DNA of 64,000 nt from Acidimicrobiales bacterium (GCA_021604885.1 BQJV01000001.1:1-64000); one strand, 5' to 3'. Positions 36,012-44,284 are shown, counted from the stretch's first letter. The notes: generated from the sequence alone by a model not told the origin. A program made the numbers and translations.

Positions 36012-37219
36012 GCACGCCCGACGAACTCATCCTCGAGATCATGACCACGCCGGAGGGGCGTAGAAACCCCTACCCGCTGTACGCCCAACTCCAAGAACAA
36101 GCGCCCATCGCCCGGAGTGAACTCGCCGACATCTGGTTTCTCGCCCGGTACGACGACTGCCACAACGTGCTCCGAGACCCACGCTTCGGCAAGAGCGACC
36201 CCGACAAGCCCATGACGTTGCTCCCGGGCGGTGCTCCCCGCAGTCGCCTGAAGTTCGCACGCGACAGCATGCTGCTGCTCAACCCGCCGGACCATACGAG
36301 ACTGCGAGGGCTCGTCGCTCGCGAGTTCACTCCTCGCCGCGTCGAACGCCTACGCGACAACGTCGAGACAATGTGCGACGACATCCTCGATGCCATCGCC
36401 GAAGCCGGCGAAGTCGATCTCATGGACACCCTTGCGTTCCCGCTGCCGGTACGCGTGATAGGCGAACTTCTCGGCGTGCCCGAGGACGAACGCGACGCCT
36501 TTCGCCCGCTCACCCTCGCCGCGGCGAAGTCGATCGAGCCCGACGTCACCGAAGAAGAGATGGTTACCGCCAACGCAGCAGGACAGCAACAAGCCGACTA
36601 CTTCACCGACCTCATCGCTCGCCGTCAGGAGGACCCCGGCGACGATCTCCTCAGCGCCCTCATCGAACTCCGCGATGGCGGCGACCGGCTGTCTCAATCG
36701 GAGCTCATCGCGACCGCGATCCTCATCTTCGCCGCAGGGTTCGAGACCACGACCAATCTCATCGGCAACACCGTCAACACCCTGCTTCGTCGACCCGACC
36801 AGCTCGCCAAACTCCGGCAAGACCCCGAACTCATCCCGTCGGCCATCGATGAGGTCCTGAGATTCGAGTCACCGGTGCAACTCGACCTCAGGGTTGCCTT
36901 CGAAGACGTCCAGCTCCATTCCCACACGATCAGGGAGGGCGACGCAGTCATCACTCTTCTCGCCGCCGCGAACCGCGACCCGTCGAAGATCGACCATCCG
37001 AACGAATTCGACATCACCCGCAGCCAGATACCGCTCATGAGCTTTGCCACCGGCATCCACTACTGCCTCGGCGCGAACCTCGCCCGCATGGAAGGCCAAG
37101 CCGTTCTCAACAAGCTCCTGAACCGCTTCAACACGATCGAACTCCTCGACACCGAACCCGCCTGGCGAGACCGACTCACGCTGCGCGGCCTCGACCAACT
37201 CAACGTCGCCGTCGGCTGA
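36008..37219 (+). CDS. Cytochrome P450 (second of two)
   Basis: A 403-aa P450 with I-helix IFAAGFETTTNLIG, ExxR DEVLRFES and a canonical heme loop [19 protein letters not shown]. The start GTG 36008 is coupled to the thioesterase stop. It resembles the CYP107/CYP125-like soluble actinobacterial P450s in length and motifs. It closes the seven-gene cargo operon; about 40 bp later the broken right copy of the unknown gene begins. Confidence 0.93.
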   Translation: MSTPDELILEIMTTPEGRRNPYPLYAQLQEQAPIARSELADIWFLARYDDCHNVLRDPRFGKSDPDKPMTLLPGGAPRSRLKFARDSMLLLNPPDHTRLRGLVAREFTPRRVERLRDNVETMCDDILDAIAEAGEVDLMDTLAFPLPVRVIGELLGVPEDERDAFRPLTLAAAKSIEPDVTEEEMVTANAAGQQQADYFTDLIARRQEDPGDDLLSALIELRDGGDRLSQSELIATAILIFAAGFETTTNLIGNTVNTLLRRPDQLAKLRQDPELIPSAIDEVLRFESPVQLDLRVAFEDVQLHSHTIREGDAVITLLAAANRDPSKIDHPNEFDITRSQIPLMSFATGIHYCLGANLARMEGQAVLNKLLNRFNTIELLDTEPAWRDRLTLRGLDQLNVAVG

Positions 37220-37258
37220 GCGTCCGTCCGACCACCAACAGCTCTCTCCGCTCACTCG

Positions 37259-37764
37259 TGTACTTGTTCACATGGCTCTTGCCATCGGCAACCGGTCGCA
37301 GGCGTTCGTAGAAGCGGGCCGGGTCACACGGGAAGGCGTCCCAACCGAAACGGGCCCCTGCTGCGAACCGGATTCGGGGCGTGTTGGGCATCGGTTCGGT
37401 CTCGACGCGCCATTCCGATCGGCACCCGGCCGGCGACCTGGTCCCGAGCGCGCTTGACGACACGTGTGTCGGCGAAGTCGTCGGGGCCGGGAAGGTCTCG
37501 ACGGTTGACCTCGGCCAGACGCTGTATGAGATCGTCGAGATGGTTGAGCTTCGCCTCGCCGTCACGTCCCGACCCGTACCCGGGTGATCGGGTCGTATCG
37601 ATGAAGACCTCCCGGAGACCGTCGGGATCGTCGTCGTGGTCGAGTTCGATCACGATGCAATACCAGAGATCCCACAACGACCACTCCCGCCTGAACCGTT
37701 CCTTCCAAACCTCGGCACCGAATCGAGCCGGCTGCCACGGTTCTTGCTCACCATGGCGTGTCAT
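37259..37764 (-). pseudogene. Broken unknown gene, N-terminal portion (right copy)
   Basis: Starts at ATG 37764, overlapping the 173-aa gene upstream, and reads TRHGEQEPWQPARFGAEVW... LWDLWYCIVIELDHDDDP... FIDTTRSPGYGSGRDG... LNHLDDLIQRLAEV. A frameshift near 37430 follows, then EPMPNTPRIRFAAGARFGW...DGKSHVNKY in the next frame. It ends abruptly after 'HVNKY' at 37259. The missing C-terminus corresponds to the piece at 27474-28240. The P450 operon sits immediately beyond the break. Function unknown. Confidence 0.65.
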
Positions 37765-38269
37765 TCGGACCGGCAGCAACATGACGCAGGTAGCCGAGTG
37801 CTGCTGCCTGACCGGCATCGGTGAGCGAGATCCGGCGGTTGCCCCAGTCGCCGGACGTCACGGTGAGTGCCCAGGCGTCCCAGACATGTCGGGCGTCGAT
37901 GAAGGTCCAGGACACGTCGCGCAGCGGCGGGGGTCCGCTGATTCCGTCGCGGGTGATCTGCCAGCCCATCTCGATTGCGCAGTTGCGGATGAAGACCGGT
38001 GCCGCGTTGTCCGAGATCGGTTCGGTCTGGGCGAGGAAGAAGAGCAGGCCGGTCTCGGCGACGAATCTCTCCCACTCGTCGCCGCCCACGAGCTTCCTGG
38101 TCAACGCCCGCCAGGCTCCCGCAGGATCGGTGGCGATCTCCCGGCCGAACGGTGTTCTGCGCAGGCTCGCCTTGTGTTTGCGGACCGCGCCGATTCGTTG
38201 CAGCCACTCTCGAAGGTCGAGTAGCACCCGGTCATCGAGTTCGTTCTTGACCGGCCGATCGAGCGGCAA
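37748..38269 (-). CDS. Unknown protein, second gene of a three-gene set
   Basis: A protein of about 173 aa that I do not recognise (VKNELDDRVLLDLREWLQRI, LTRKLVGGDEWERFVAETGLLFFLA, WTFIDARHVWDAWALTV, RISLTDAGQAAALGYLRHV). It is soluble, mixed alpha/beta, and the C-terminus (ISLTDAGQAAALGYLRH) looks like a winged-helix end. The start is uncertain. TTG 38269 is used; the frame is open back to the stop of the 282-aa gene. The broken third gene overlaps its end. Codon use is like that of the neighbours. Confidence 0.5.
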   Translation of the reverse strand: MPLDRPVKNELDDRVLLDLREWLQRIGAVRKHKASLRRTPFGREIATDPAGAWRALTRKLVGGDEWERFVAETGLLFFLAQTEPISDNAAPVFIRNCAIEMGWQITRDGISGPPPLRDVSWTFIDARHVWDAWALTVTSGDWGNRRISLTDAGQAAALGYLRHVAAGPNDTPW

Positions 38270-38319
38270 CGGGTCCTGCCACGGGCGGTCGGCCTGGAGC
38301 GACTGGACGAAGGCAGGCT

Positions 38320-39168
38320 TCAGTAGCCGGCCTGGGTCAACGGCTGCTCATCACCCCACCGCTCCAACAGCCACACCAACGGGCGAACCGCTGCGTCCGC
38401 CTCAGGGGGTTGCTCAACGGGATGCAGAAGCCGGTACGCGATCTGTGCTCGAGCCTCGAAGAGCTTGGGGCTGCGGCGCTCGGCAGCAGACACCCACGCT
38501 TCGATGCGCTCGGTCACGATCGCCGTGCGCCACGACTGACCGGGGATCACCGGGTGGTCGCCCTCGAGGACGGCGGCGCACACCCGCGCCTGAACGCCAC
38601 GCCAACCCTTGGCCCCGACCGTCATCTCCCCGGTGTTTATCGCGTCCTCCAACGCGGTCTCGACCGCTGACCGGGCCTGAGCATCTTCGGACCGCATCAC
38701 CGACGACCACGCGAAGTCGTCGAGATCAGGCGGGTCGATACCGGATCGCTCGATCGCCTTCCTCAGCGCCGACCGGCCGGCCGCATCCGATCGGTCGAAC
38801 GCCTCATGGACCTTGGCGGTCTCCTCCGACCGACAGATCGCCGCATACCCGTCGAGTCCGAGCTCATCGAAGAGCACGGCTGCCGTTTCGGCGAACCGAC
38901 CCATGTAGCCGACCTCATCAGTCAGATACTTCGTCGGCACCACGTACCAGAGCCACTCCTGCAGCCCCGACTGACGGATCACGCCCGGACCCTCGCCCCA
39001 CGTCAACGAATCAACGACATGCTCCGCCTCAGCCGCAACGTCGCCATCACTCGCTCGAATACGCTCGATGGCCGCAGCGACATCACCCTCGGTCAACTCC
39101 GCAGGACGGCAGCGATTGCGCACAGGCTCCGACACCAACCCAGTCTGCCAGCCAAGCCCGGCGAGCAT
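38320..39168 (-). CDS. Unknown protein divergent from the element 2 integrase
   Basis: A 282-aa, mainly helical, Trp-containing soluble protein of unrecognised family (LAGLGWQTGLVSEPVRNRC... LTWGEGPGVIRQSGLQEWLWYVV... YMGRFAETAAVLFDELGL... SVAERR region WVSAAERRSPKLFEARAQIAYRLL). ATG 39168 has AGAGG directly upstream. It heads a minus-strand set with 37748-38269 and the broken gene 37259-37764. It is divergent from the integrase across 39 bp that contain a dyad. Its position beside the integrase, conserved with no mobility motif, suggests cargo such as a defence or addiction function, but there is no sequence evidence for that. Confidence 0.55.
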   Translation of the reverse strand: MLAGLGWQTGLVSEPVRNRCRPAELTEGDVAAAIERIRASDGDVAAEAEHVVDSLTWGEGPGVIRQSGLQEWLWYVVPTKYLTDEVGYMGRFAETAAVLFDELGLDGYAAICRSEETAKVHEAFDRSDAAGRSALRKAIERSGIDPPDLDDFAWSSVMRSEDAQARSAVETALEDAINTGEMTVGAKGWRGVQARVCAAVLEGDHPVIPGQSWRTAIVTERIEAWVSAAERRSPKLFEARAQIAYRLLHPVEQPPEADAAVRPLVWLLERWGDEQPLTQAGY

Positions 39169-39173
39169 CCTCT

Positions 39174-39190
39174 TCGGGTTGGCGACCCGA
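39174..39190. promoter_or_regulatory. Inverted repeat upstream of integrase 2
   Basis: TCGGGT-TGGCG-ACCCGA between the divergent unknown gene and the integrase. The same element, as a perfect 8-bp dyad (CTTCGGGT-TGGCG-ACCCGAAG), stands 15 bases before the integrase stub at 43538. Conservation in both copies suggests an operator or a 5'-UTR hairpin. Confidence 0.5.
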
Positions 39191-39207
39191 CGAGCCGATG
39201 GGTGGCG

Positions 39208-40326
39208 ATGTCCTACATCGTGCACCGCAACCACCGCTTCTACGTCGTCGCCTACACCGGCCACGACCCCATCAGCGGCAGCGAACGCCGACGCTGGCAC
39301 CCCGCCGGCACATCACGATCCGATGCCGAAGCGATCCGTAGCCGCATCGACGCCGCCCGACCAGCCGCCGCGTGTCCCTCGACGGTGGCCGGGTTCCTCA
39401 CCGACGTGTGGCTCCCCTCGAAAGGCGACCTGACCCATCCGACCCGGAACCGGTACCGGTGGATGATCGACCGCTACATCAACCCCCGCATCGGCCAGCA
39501 GCGACTCGACCGGCTCCGACCCGCCGACCTCGACGCCACCTACACCGACCTCTCCGTTCGTGGCGGCAAGAACGGGCAGGCCCTGTCACGCAAGACCGTG
39601 CTCGAAGTCCACCGGGTACTCGCCAACGCGCTCGACCTCGCCATCGACCGAGAACTCCTCGACACCAACCCCGCCCACCGGGCACGGCCACCGAGGCCCG
39701 ACACCCGCTCCACCATCCCCGCCATCTGGACTGCATCCCAGCTCGCCAGCTACCTCGACATCGTCAGGCGCCATCGACTGTTCCCGGCGCTGCACCTCGT
39801 CGCCCACACCGGACTCCGCCGCGGTGAGCTCGCCGGCCTCAACTGGGGCGACCTCGACACCCACGCCGCCACCGTGTCAATCGCTCGCACCCGCCAAGTG
39901 ACCGGCGGCCGCACCATCGAAGCCCCCGTGAAGACGAGAACGAGCCGGCGCCGCGTCGACCTCGACACCGGCACGCTCGACGTGCTCAAACACTGGCGAC
40001 AACGCCTTGTCGAAGAGGGCGCACAGATCCACCCGGCGACAGCGATGTTCCTCAACCAGCGCCACATCGCGGTGTCACCCGAATCGATCAGCCAGCTGTT
40101 CAACCGCACCGTCGCCAAGACCGACCTTCCACGGATCCGGTTCCACGACCTGCGCCACACCCACGCGTCGCTGCTCGTCGCCGCCGGTGTCCCGATCAAG
40201 GTCGTCTCCGAACGACTCGGCCACGCCCACCCCGGGTTCACGATGCACACCTACCAACACCTGCTACCCGGCATGGGCGCCGCGGCCGCCGCCGCGTTCG
40301 CTGACCTCATCACCACCAGCCGGTAG
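39208..40326 (+). CDS. int: Tyrosine recombinase / integrase of element 2
   Basis: A 372-aa integrase. It has an N-terminal arm-binding domain (SYIVHRNHRFYVVAYTGHD... RRRWHPAGTS), a core-binding domain (TDVWLPSKGDLTHPTRNRYRWMIDRYI) and a catalytic domain with Arg in HTGLRRGELAGLNW, RFHDLRHTHASLL, LGHAHPGFT and Tyr in MHTYQHLLPG. All catalytic residues are intact. ATG 39208 is chosen because the homologous stub at 43538 begins at the same Met. It ends 138 bases from core C, the usual place for an element integrase, and its stop codon is inside an arm-type repeat. Confidence 0.92.
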   Translation: MSYIVHRNHRFYVVAYTGHDPISGSERRRWHPAGTSRSDAEAIRSRIDAARPAAACPSTVAGFLTDVWLPSKGDLTHPTRNRYRWMIDRYINPRIGQQRLDRLRPADLDATYTDLSVRGGKNGQALSRKTVLEVHRVLANALDLAIDRELLDTNPAHRARPPRPDTRSTIPAIWTASQLASYLDIVRRHRLFPALHLVAHTGLRRGELAGLNWGDLDTHAATVSIARTRQVTGGRTIEAPVKTRTSRRRVDLDTGTLDVLKHWRQRLVEEGAQIHPATAMFLNQRHIAVSPESISQLFNRTVAKTDLPRIRFHDLRHTHASLLVAAGVPIKVVSERLGHAHPGFTMHTYQHLLPGMGAAAAAAFADLITTSR

Positions 40327-40403
40327 ACATCTACCGTCCCCAGCCTCGCAAACACGCAGGTCACAGGCCTACGCGGTCGAGCGTCGGTAGATGACACGGT
40401 AGA
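40321..40403. repeat. Arm-type sites of integrase 2
   Basis: CGGTAGA occurs at 40321-40327, 40385-40391 and 40397-40403, and inverted (TCTACCG) at 40330-40336, between the integrase stop and core C. Repeated heptamers at this place fit integrase arm-binding sites. I find no convincing copies at the left end of element 2 beyond a partial CTACCG at about 26624. Confidence 0.55.
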
Positions 40404-40428
40404 CGCCCACCTCGACCAGACAACGACA

Positions 40429-40459
40429 AAGGCCCGGAAACCGCTGGTTTCCGGGCCTT
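40429..40459 (-). terminator. Hairpin downstream of tRNA-Met remnant C
   Basis: A 14-bp perfect stem (AAGGCCCGGAAACC / GGTTTCCGGGCCTT, 3-base loop), nearly the same as the hairpin at 4558-4589. It lies right after the CCA end of remnant C on the minus strand. Confidence 0.7.
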
Positions 40460-40464
40460 CTGAG

Positions 40465-40509
40465 TGGTGGCGGGGGCAGGATTTGAACCTGCGACCTTCG
40501 GGTTATGAG
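40465..40509 (-). repeat. attachment core C: 3' half of tRNA-Met(CAU)
   Basis: Identical 45 bp to cores A and B. The flanking bases on the right (CGTTGAGAC) again do not rebuild the tRNA anticodon stem. It is therefore the left boundary of a third element. Confidence 0.85.
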
Positions 40510-40661
40510 CGTTGAGACAGATTCTCGTATCGGGCGCCTGACCTGCAAGAACGGGCGTTTGCCCAGCTCCGCGGCCGTTTCGAGCGGTGTCGGTGTTCCC
40601 CGCTGCAACCCGCCGTTCCCTCCTGTTTACGTCTGTCCCGTGAGTTTTCTGTGAGCTTTTC

Positions 40662-40966
40662 TCACGCCAACTGAACAGCGTCAGTCGACAGCACGAGATG
40701 CCGATCCAACGCTGTGGCCACTCGGGCGAGGGTATCGATCCGGTTCTTCGCGTCACCGCCCTCCTCCAGACGCGAGATCATCGATGCGTTGTTCCCATCC
40801 GCTCAGCCAGCTCCCGCTGACTCAACCCTGCCTCGGTCCGCAGGTCGTAGATGAGCTGTCCGAGGTCGAGATCGAATCGAGCAGCCGGTGACGCTGTTGG
40901 CTGTTCGCTTCGGCCATGCCGCAGTTCGCTCCACGAAGTGTGTCCGGGCAGTACGGCCATGGTCAT
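40662..40966 (-). pseudogene. Frameshifted XRE antitoxin, homologue of 26772-27092
   Basis: The N-terminal part (DLDLGQLIYDLRTEAG..., LSQRELAERMGTT) is nearly identical to the element 2 antitoxin. A one-base loss just after 'RMGTT' (near 40792) shifts the frame; the rest (ISRLEEGGDAKNRIDTLARVATALDRHLVLS) is in the next frame. No HigB partner of its type remains. Its start overlaps the stop of the following antitoxin gene (40963), so it is now a dead third cistron. Confidence 0.8.
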
Positions 40967-41364
40967 GCCGGTTCGGGCTCGACTGTGTCGCCGATTCCGA
41001 CCTCGACTTCGTCGTCGTTGTAGACCGCGGTGATCTTCAGTTTGCCGCCGGTCGCTTCGATGAACCGGGCCAACGTCGCAAGGTGCAGATTCTCTCGCCG
41101 TTCCAGACGCGACACCTCGCCTTGAGTCATGCCCAGCTCCTCGGTCAGCTGTGCCTGGGTGAGCCCACGCGCCTTACGGAGCGCCGCCAGGGTGTCAACC
41201 CTGCGTGCGAGAGCCGCCGTCTTGGCCTCAACCATGCCAGCGACATTGGGGTCGGCCAGAGCAGCGTCTCGAGTGGCCTTGACTCGGTCGGTTGCGGTTG
41301 CGAAGTCTTCGTCGGTGAAGTCTTCGTCGGCGTCGGGAACCATCGGTGGTTTCGTAGCAGTCAT
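40963..41364 (-). CDS. XRE-family antitoxin
   Basis: A 133-aa protein. An acidic N-terminus (PDADEDFTDEDFATATDRVKATRDAALADPNVAGMVEAKTAA, in part) is followed by a Cro/cI helix-turn-helix (LAALRKARGLTQAQLTEELGMTQGEVSRLERREN, about residues 57-90) and a short C-terminal domain. The start ATG overlaps the toxin stop (ATGA). This is the HigA-type arrangement with toxin first. Unrelated in sequence to the broken antitoxin downstream. Confidence 0.83.
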   Translation of the reverse strand: MTATKPPMVPDADEDFTDEDFATATDRVKATRDAALADPNVAGMVEAKTAALARRVDTLAALRKARGLTQAQLTEELGMTQGEVSRLERRENLHLATLARFIEATGGKLKITAVYNDDEVEVGIGDTVEPEPA

Positions 41365-41831
41365 CGTGTCCTCCTGATTGTCGCCTTGTGGTCGGGGTGG
41401 GTCCGTTCCCAGTCGGTGACCATGCTTGCGTTGTCGATCTTGTTGACAACTGCGGGATACCAGTCGTTGCCCGAAGTCGTCTTGTCACCCACCAGCATCA
41501 CGACCGCAACCTCGTCGCCCGTGGCCTGGTCGATGAACCAGACGTACGGGATCCGCAGGACCGGCGGCGAGTCGGCATACGGCGTGGCCGTCGTCGGCGG
41601 AGTTCGCCGCAAGGCGAAGGTGCGATAGCGAGAAGTGACAATGGGATGGCTGATTGCGTCGGGGTGATGATTGTCCTCCTCAACGTCGTGACCGAACTCT
41701 TCGAGCGCGTTAAGCAACGCTGTCACGTCGCCGAACAACTCGAGATGCGTATCGGAATCCGAAGCGAGCCCAGCCAGCTGTTCGTATTGACTCGCGAACA
41801 TTGGGTGGAACTCGACCCGGACAGGCGACAC
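41361..41831 (-). CDS. Toxin-like protein (RelE/HigB superfamily)
   Basis: A 156-aa protein partnered with the XRE antitoxin. It shows VEFHPMFASQYEQLAGLA, then LNALEEFGHDVEEDNHHPDAISHPIVTSRYRTFALRRTPPT, and late strands VLRIPYVWFIDQATGDEVAVVMLVGDKTTSGNDWYP. This is a RelE/ParE-like strand order with a 'HPI..SRYRTFALR' basic centre. GTG 41831 is seven bases after a -10-like element, so the mRNA may be leaderless. Activity is inferred from context; the exact subfamily is not recognised. Confidence 0.72.
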   Translation of the reverse strand: MSPVRVEFHPMFASQYEQLAGLASDSDTHLELFGDVTALLNALEEFGHDVEEDNHHPDAISHPIVTSRYRTFALRRTPPTTATPYADSPPVLRIPYVWFIDQATGDEVAVVMLVGDKTTSGNDWYPAVVNKIDNASMVTDWERTHPDHKATIRRTR

Positions 41832-41837
41832 TCTACA

Positions 41838-41876
41838 AACATAACGTCGACTACATTATGCTGTCAAGGTTATGTT
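41838..41876 (-). promoter_or_regulatory. Promoter and operator of the element 3 TA operon
   Basis: On the minus strand: -35 TTGACA (plus 41862-41867), 17-bp spacer, -10 TTATGT (41839-41844), then seven bases to GTG 41831. The 8-bp inverted repeat AACATAAC (41838-41845) / GTTATGTT (41869-41876) brackets the promoter, as expected for antitoxin autorepression. Confidence 0.65.
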
Positions 41877-42200
41877 GGGATCGGGAGGTGGGGTTCCGCC
41901 CGGCGCTGTGCCGCCCTTCGGCCTCGAACACGACCCGCGCCCGCAACTCCGCCGCCCCCGAACACCGCCCGGACGGTATGGGCGCCAATCAACCGCCCGA
42001 CCCCAGCAGCGGCAGAAGTGCCGAACCCGGACGGGTCGGCCGGTGCCGGTGGCGTGAGCGATATGCGTGCCACGCGCGATGCGACCGGTCATGGCGGTCG
42101 GTGGCGATGGTTCGATGCGGCCTGTTTGCCCGGCGCCGGCCAATGTGCCGAGTCTTTGACGTCGATGCCGGCGTCGGGCACCGTCATCGGCGCTCGAGCG
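41877..42200. other. 324-bp stretch without a supportable gene
   Basis: Between the TA promoter and the SRPBCC gene. Frames on both strands are short, proline/arginine-rich and mutually overlapping, as expected for non-coding high-GC DNA. No hairpin, repeat or RNA gene is recognised here. Confidence 0.5.
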
Positions 42201-42704
42201 TCAAGCAGTGGCGTTTGCGGATTCCGAGCCACACGCCCTTGTCGCCGCTGCATTGGCTGCTGCGAGTAGGCGGGCCAGCCGCTTCCAACGCCAATGTCGG
42301 TAGCGGTAGAAGACGTGGGCGTAGCCGGCGACGACGGGGGTGAGCGGGCCGGCGTCGATCTCGATGGTGTCGGTGTAGCGGCACCGCTGATCGGCCAGGA
42401 ACTCGACGTGCAGCGAGTGGTGCCAGCGCCGGAGCAGGCCGCCGTGTTCGTCAGATACGAGCGTCCGGGTTTCGTTGTCGATCGAGGCGACCGAGAGATG
42501 ATGCTTGGAGAACGGCATGACGTTGAACAGAAACGTCCAGCCAACGATGGTCTGGCCAACCTTCCACGGGCCGTCGAGGCGCGATGCCGCAGGAAAGCGG
42601 AGCATGCCGTTGGCGATGTGGACGAACGCGTGGGGAGTCTGGATGCCAGACCAGACGACCTCGGCCGGGGCGTTGAACTCGGAGGTGACGACGATGGTTC
42701 GCAT
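42201..42704 (-). CDS. SRPBCC (START/polyketide-cyclase-like) protein
   Basis: A 167-aa protein with the SRPBCC start pattern (RTIVVTSEFNAPAEVVWSGIQTPHAFVHIANG) and later strands (VGQTIVGWTFLFNVMPFSKHHLSV; RWHHSLHVEFLADQRCRYTDTIEIDAGPLTPVV). The fold binds hydrophobic ligands in a deep pocket. It is divergent from a TetR gene with only 18 bp between starts, so the TetR protein most likely controls it. Ligand unknown. Confidence 0.8.
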   Translation of the reverse strand: MRTIVVTSEFNAPAEVVWSGIQTPHAFVHIANGMLRFPAASRLDGPWKVGQTIVGWTFLFNVMPFSKHHLSVASIDNETRTLVSDEHGGLLRRWHHSLHVEFLADQRCRYTDTIEIDAGPLTPVVAGYAHVFYRYRHWRWKRLARLLAAANAAATRACGSESANATA

Positions 42705-42722
42705 GAGTACACTATGTGAGTA

Positions 42723-43349
42723 ATGCTCGAATGTGACAACTCGCATTCGTGGCGCAACGCCGAACCACGAAAACGCCCACGCCAGGAGCGGTCACGTCGC
42801 CTCGTCGCCAGCCTCCTCGACGAGGCCACTCGCCTTTTCTCCGAGCGCGGCTACCACGCGACCACCACGAATCACGTCGCCGAAGCCGCGGGAGTCTCGG
42901 TCGGATCGTTGTACCAGTACTTCCCGAACAAGGACGCCCTGGTCGTCGCCGTCGCCGAACGGCACCTCGACGAGGCCATGGCCGAGTTGGCCGAGCTCGT
43001 TCCGCTGCTGCGGGCCGAGGAGCCGGATCTCGCCGACCTCTGTCGGATCCTGGTCACCGCCGTTGCCGAGATGAACGACGACCCGCAGCTCGACGAGCTG
43101 CTGTGGCGGGCGCCCCGCACGGCTGCCCTCGATGCCCGCCTCGACGAGCTCCGGAAGATCATGGTCGACGAGATGGTGTGGCACCTACAGCGACTCGGCG
43201 ACACCTCACCCCAGGTCGGCACGAGGGTCCGCATCCTCGTCTCGAGCGTCGAGGCGTGCGTGCACGACGGCCGACTCATCGCCGACGAGCACGCCACCGA
43301 CGAACTCATTCGTATGTGTCACACCTACCTCGGGCCAGCCGCGGACTGA
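42723..43349 (+). CDS. TetR-family transcriptional regulator
   Basis: A 208-aa repressor. After a short basic N-terminus (RKRPRQERSRRLVASLLDEA) comes a typical helix-turn-helix (LFSERGYHATTTNHVAEAAGVSVGSLYQYFPNKDAL), then a helical ligand domain. The start (ATG 42723) is 18 bp from the divergent SRPBCC gene. The intervening GTACACTATGTGAG must contain both promoters, so at least one transcript is leaderless or nearly so. Confidence 0.87.
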   Translation: MLECDNSHSWRNAEPRKRPRQERSRRLVASLLDEATRLFSERGYHATTTNHVAEAAGVSVGSLYQYFPNKDALVVAVAERHLDEAMAELAELVPLLRAEEPDLADLCRILVTAVAEMNDDPQLDELLWRAPRTAALDARLDELRKIMVDEMVWHLQRLGDTSPQVGTRVRILVSSVEACVHDGRLIADEHATDELIRMCHTYLGPAAD

Positions 43350-43537
43350 CCGCACCGAGCGTGGTACGCGCCGAGTCGTCCCGGTATTGCTCAGGGCCGA
43401 GCGCCCCAGACCCATCCGGAATCCGGCAGACCGATCGGTCGAAGGGTGGAGGGTGAGAACTCTCCGGCACCCGATAATCCCGCCCGCAGCACTGTCGTGA
43501 TCTTCGGGTTGGCGACCCGAAGAGCCGATGGGTGGCG

Positions 43538-43786
43538 ATGTCCTACTTCGCGCAACGCAACCACCGCTTCTACATCGTCGACTACGCCGGCTATGACCCC
43601 CTCAGCGGCACCGAACGCCGCCGCTGGCACCCGGCTGGCACATCCCGCACTGAAGCCGTAGCGATCCGGGACCGGATCGATGCCGCCCGACCTCCTGCCA
43701 CGTGCCCGGCGGCGACGAACAACAGGAGCCAGTGGCGCCAAGAGCGACGCTATGTACGGCGGTTAGCTCCGAGGCGAATGATGTGA
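43538..43786 (+). pseudogene. N-terminal stub of an element 2-like integrase
   Basis: About 55 residues (SYFAQRNHRFYIVDYAGYDP... RRRWHPAGTSRTEAVAIRDR... RPPATCP) are collinear with residues 1-58 of the integrase at 39208, as is about 35 bp of upstream DNA including the dyad. Similarity stops at about 43715 and a stop follows at 43786. It marks the former right-end region of the third element, truncated before the catalytic domain. Confidence 0.8.
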
Positions 43787-43833
43787 CGCTGGATAGCGAT
43801 TCGCTGCCAACTCATTCATCGACAGATGGCGAT

Positions 43834-44268
43834 TCATAGCCTCGATGCAACATCTGGTGACGAGAGACCGGTTCTCGCACTGAGGATGTGGCAGACGTCG
43901 TCGTCGCCGCAGTCGGCGGGGTCGAGGAGTTCGCTGCGGTTCAACAAGTGCTTGAGCTCGCCTTCGAGGGCTGCGAGTTGGCGTTGCCGTTCCCGCACGT
44001 CGGCCAGTTTCGCTTCGAGCAGCGCACCCACGTGGGTGCACGGCGCAGCCCCCTCGTTGCGGATGTCGATGATGCTGCCGATCTCAGCCAGGGTCAGCCC
44101 TGCCGCTTGGGCCGATCTGATGAAACTGCCGCGCTGGAGAGCGACTTCGTCGTAGAGCCGGTAACCGTTGGGCGCCCGCTCCGGCCGCGGCAGCAGGCCG
44201 CGCCGTTCGTAGAACCTGACTGTCTGGGTGGGGACCCCGAGTGCTTCCGCGAACTCGCCGATCAACAT
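43834..44268 (-). CDS. MerR-family metal-responsive regulator
   Basis: A 144-aa regulator. The N-terminal MerR winged helix (LIGEFAEALGVPTQTVRFYERRGLLPRPERAPNGYRLYDE) and dimerisation helix are complete. Cysteines at PCTHV (about residue 78) and in DCGDDDVCHIL (about 119-125) match the metal-binding positions of ZntR/CadR/PbrR-type sensors. It is divergent from the thiol protein at 44323, whose promoter has the overlong spacer and dyad used by MerR proteins. It probably activates that gene in response to Hg, Cd, Pb or Zn; which ion is not determinable. Confidence 0.87.
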   Translation of the reverse strand: MLIGEFAEALGVPTQTVRFYERRGLLPRPERAPNGYRLYDEVALQRGSFIRSAQAAGLTLAEIGSIIDIRNEGAAPCTHVGALLEAKLADVRERQRQLAALEGELKHLLNRSELLDPADCGDDDVCHILSARTGLSSPDVASRL

Positions 44269-44284
44269 CCTCACACGATACTCC

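Larger units (their letters stand above)
40465..43786. mobile_element. Third element, left end and integrase stub (decayed)
   Basis: Begins with core C, then the same left-end blocks as element 2, a frameshifted antitoxin and an active-looking TA pair. An SRPBCC/TetR gene pair follows, then a truncated integrase homologous to that of element 2. No core with a tRNA 5' half follows. Either the right end has been lost or the element extends through the metal-resistance genes beyond 64000. Confidence 0.5.

Noticed and set aside
37821..39341. 506-codon plus-strand frame
   Set aside because: Opposite to the 282-aa and 173-aa genes. It is Arg/Pro/Ser-rich, and the genuine integrase starts at 39208 in another frame.
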